This document shows, piece by piece, positions 12,498 through 12,814 of a stretch of DNA of 12,814 bases; the stretch's first letter is position 1, and the number at the start of each line of letters is the position of its first letter. The stretch spans positions 1 through 12,814 of the forward strand of contig VBLR01000107.1 of the NCBI GenBank assembly GCA_005878665.1, given 5' to 3'. This stretch comes from Methanobacteriota archaeon. GTDB taxonomy: Archaea; Thermoplasmatota; Thermoplasmata; RBG-16-68-12. A program made the translations under genes and the position numbers. The notes below the pieces were generated by a model that was not told where the DNA came from, did not search any database, and saw only the letters and a list, made by a program, of their open reading frames with translations.

Positions 12498-12814
12498 ATG
12501 CGTTCGGCTGCGAAGTCGCCGAAGGCCTCGCGCATTGCCGACCTCATCGGGGACACACCGCTCCTCCCGATTGGACGATTGGCGGATCACTTATCTCGCG
12601 GCGTCCGCCTGTACGCTAAGGTCGAAGGGCGCAATCCGAGCGGCAGCGTGAAGGACCGCGCCGCGCTCGGAATGTTGCGGGCCGCGGAACGGTCGGGCCT
12701 GAGCCGAGACGAGATCCTCCTCGACGCGACGTCCGGGAACACCGGGATCGCGCTCGCGATGCTCGGGGCCTCCGAAGGATATCGCGTCACGCTGTGCGTT
12801 CCGGCGAACCTGAG
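12498..12814 (+). CDS. Cysteine synthase-family PLP enzyme (CysK/CysM), 5' part
   Basis: The frame is open from the ATG at 12498 to the window edge (105 residues), so the C-terminal two thirds are missing. IADLIGDTPLLPIGRL is the family start, Lys52 in NPSGSVKDRAA is the PLP-binding lysine, and TSGNTGIALA at 78-87 is the substrate/cofactor loop. The EGRNPSGSVKDR wording resembles CysM. These enzymes make cysteine from O-acetylserine or O-phosphoserine and sulfide. It begins 13 nt after the second scaffold gene, so cysteine production is probably co-expressed with the desulfurase that consumes it. Threonine synthase-like or cystathionine beta-synthase relatives share these motifs, so the exact substrate is open. 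Confidence 0.88.
   Translation, partial: MRSAAKSPKASRIADLIGDTPLLPIGRLADHLSRGVRLYAKVEGRNPSGSVKDRAALGMLRAAERSGLSRDEILLDATSGNTGIALAMLGASEGYRVTLCVPANL

Noticed and set aside
1..12814. tRNA, rRNA, CRISPR, insertion sequence or attachment site
   Set aside because: No cloverleaf, spaced direct repeats, transposase motifs or terminal repeats were seen on reading; protein-coding genes occupy nearly all the sequence.

Overview
The window is a GC-rich, gene-dense piece of an archaeal genome. A 20S-proteasome alpha-type domain, an archaeal TATA element ahead of the main operon, an HdrD-like protein and split MetE genes all point to archaea. I infer a high-GC member of the Thermoplasmatota or a relative, but no marker in the window fixes the lineage. 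There are no tRNA, rRNA, CRISPR or insertion-sequence features.

Left part (1-3966, all + strand): the end of a MetE N-terminal-like gene overlaps a core MetE (methionine synthase catalytic domain). These are followed by a DUF2203 protein, a SufT/MIP18-type Fe-S maturation factor, a small zinc-ribbon protein that loosely resembles rubrerythrin, and an HdrD/GlpC-like iron-sulfur protein with incomplete CCG motifs.

Middle (3983-5343): two minus-strand genes. The first transcribed is an A-type Fe-S carrier (HesB/IscA). After a 129-bp gap comes the most unusual gene of the window: one 239-aa frame joining an N-terminal ribbon-helix-helix DNA-binding domain to a proteasome alpha-subunit-like domain. 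A 170-bp divergent region then separates iscA from the suf operon. It holds a strong TATA box with a 15-bp perfect inverted repeat just downstream.

Right part (5344-12814, all + strand): a tightly packed SUF operon in the order sufB, sufC, sufD, a 19-codon micro-ORF, sufU, a second SufB-like gene, sufS, a second U-type scaffold gene, and the start of a cysteine synthase (CysK/CysM family). Most junctions overlap or lie within about 40 nt. The set works as a pathway: the cysteine synthase would supply cysteine, SufS removes its sulfur, SufU takes the persulfide, the SufBC(D) scaffold builds the cluster, and IscA and SufT deliver it. A complete bacterial-style SUF set is unusual for an archaeon, since many archaea carry only sufB and sufC.

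The main candidates for something undescribed are the RHH-proteasome fusion and the second SufB-like protein. The latter keeps the sulfur-acceptor cysteine but has lost the cluster-site cysteine and histidine. Smaller leads are a micro-ORF and hairpin that could gate sufU translation, and the operator-like repeat at the suf promoter.
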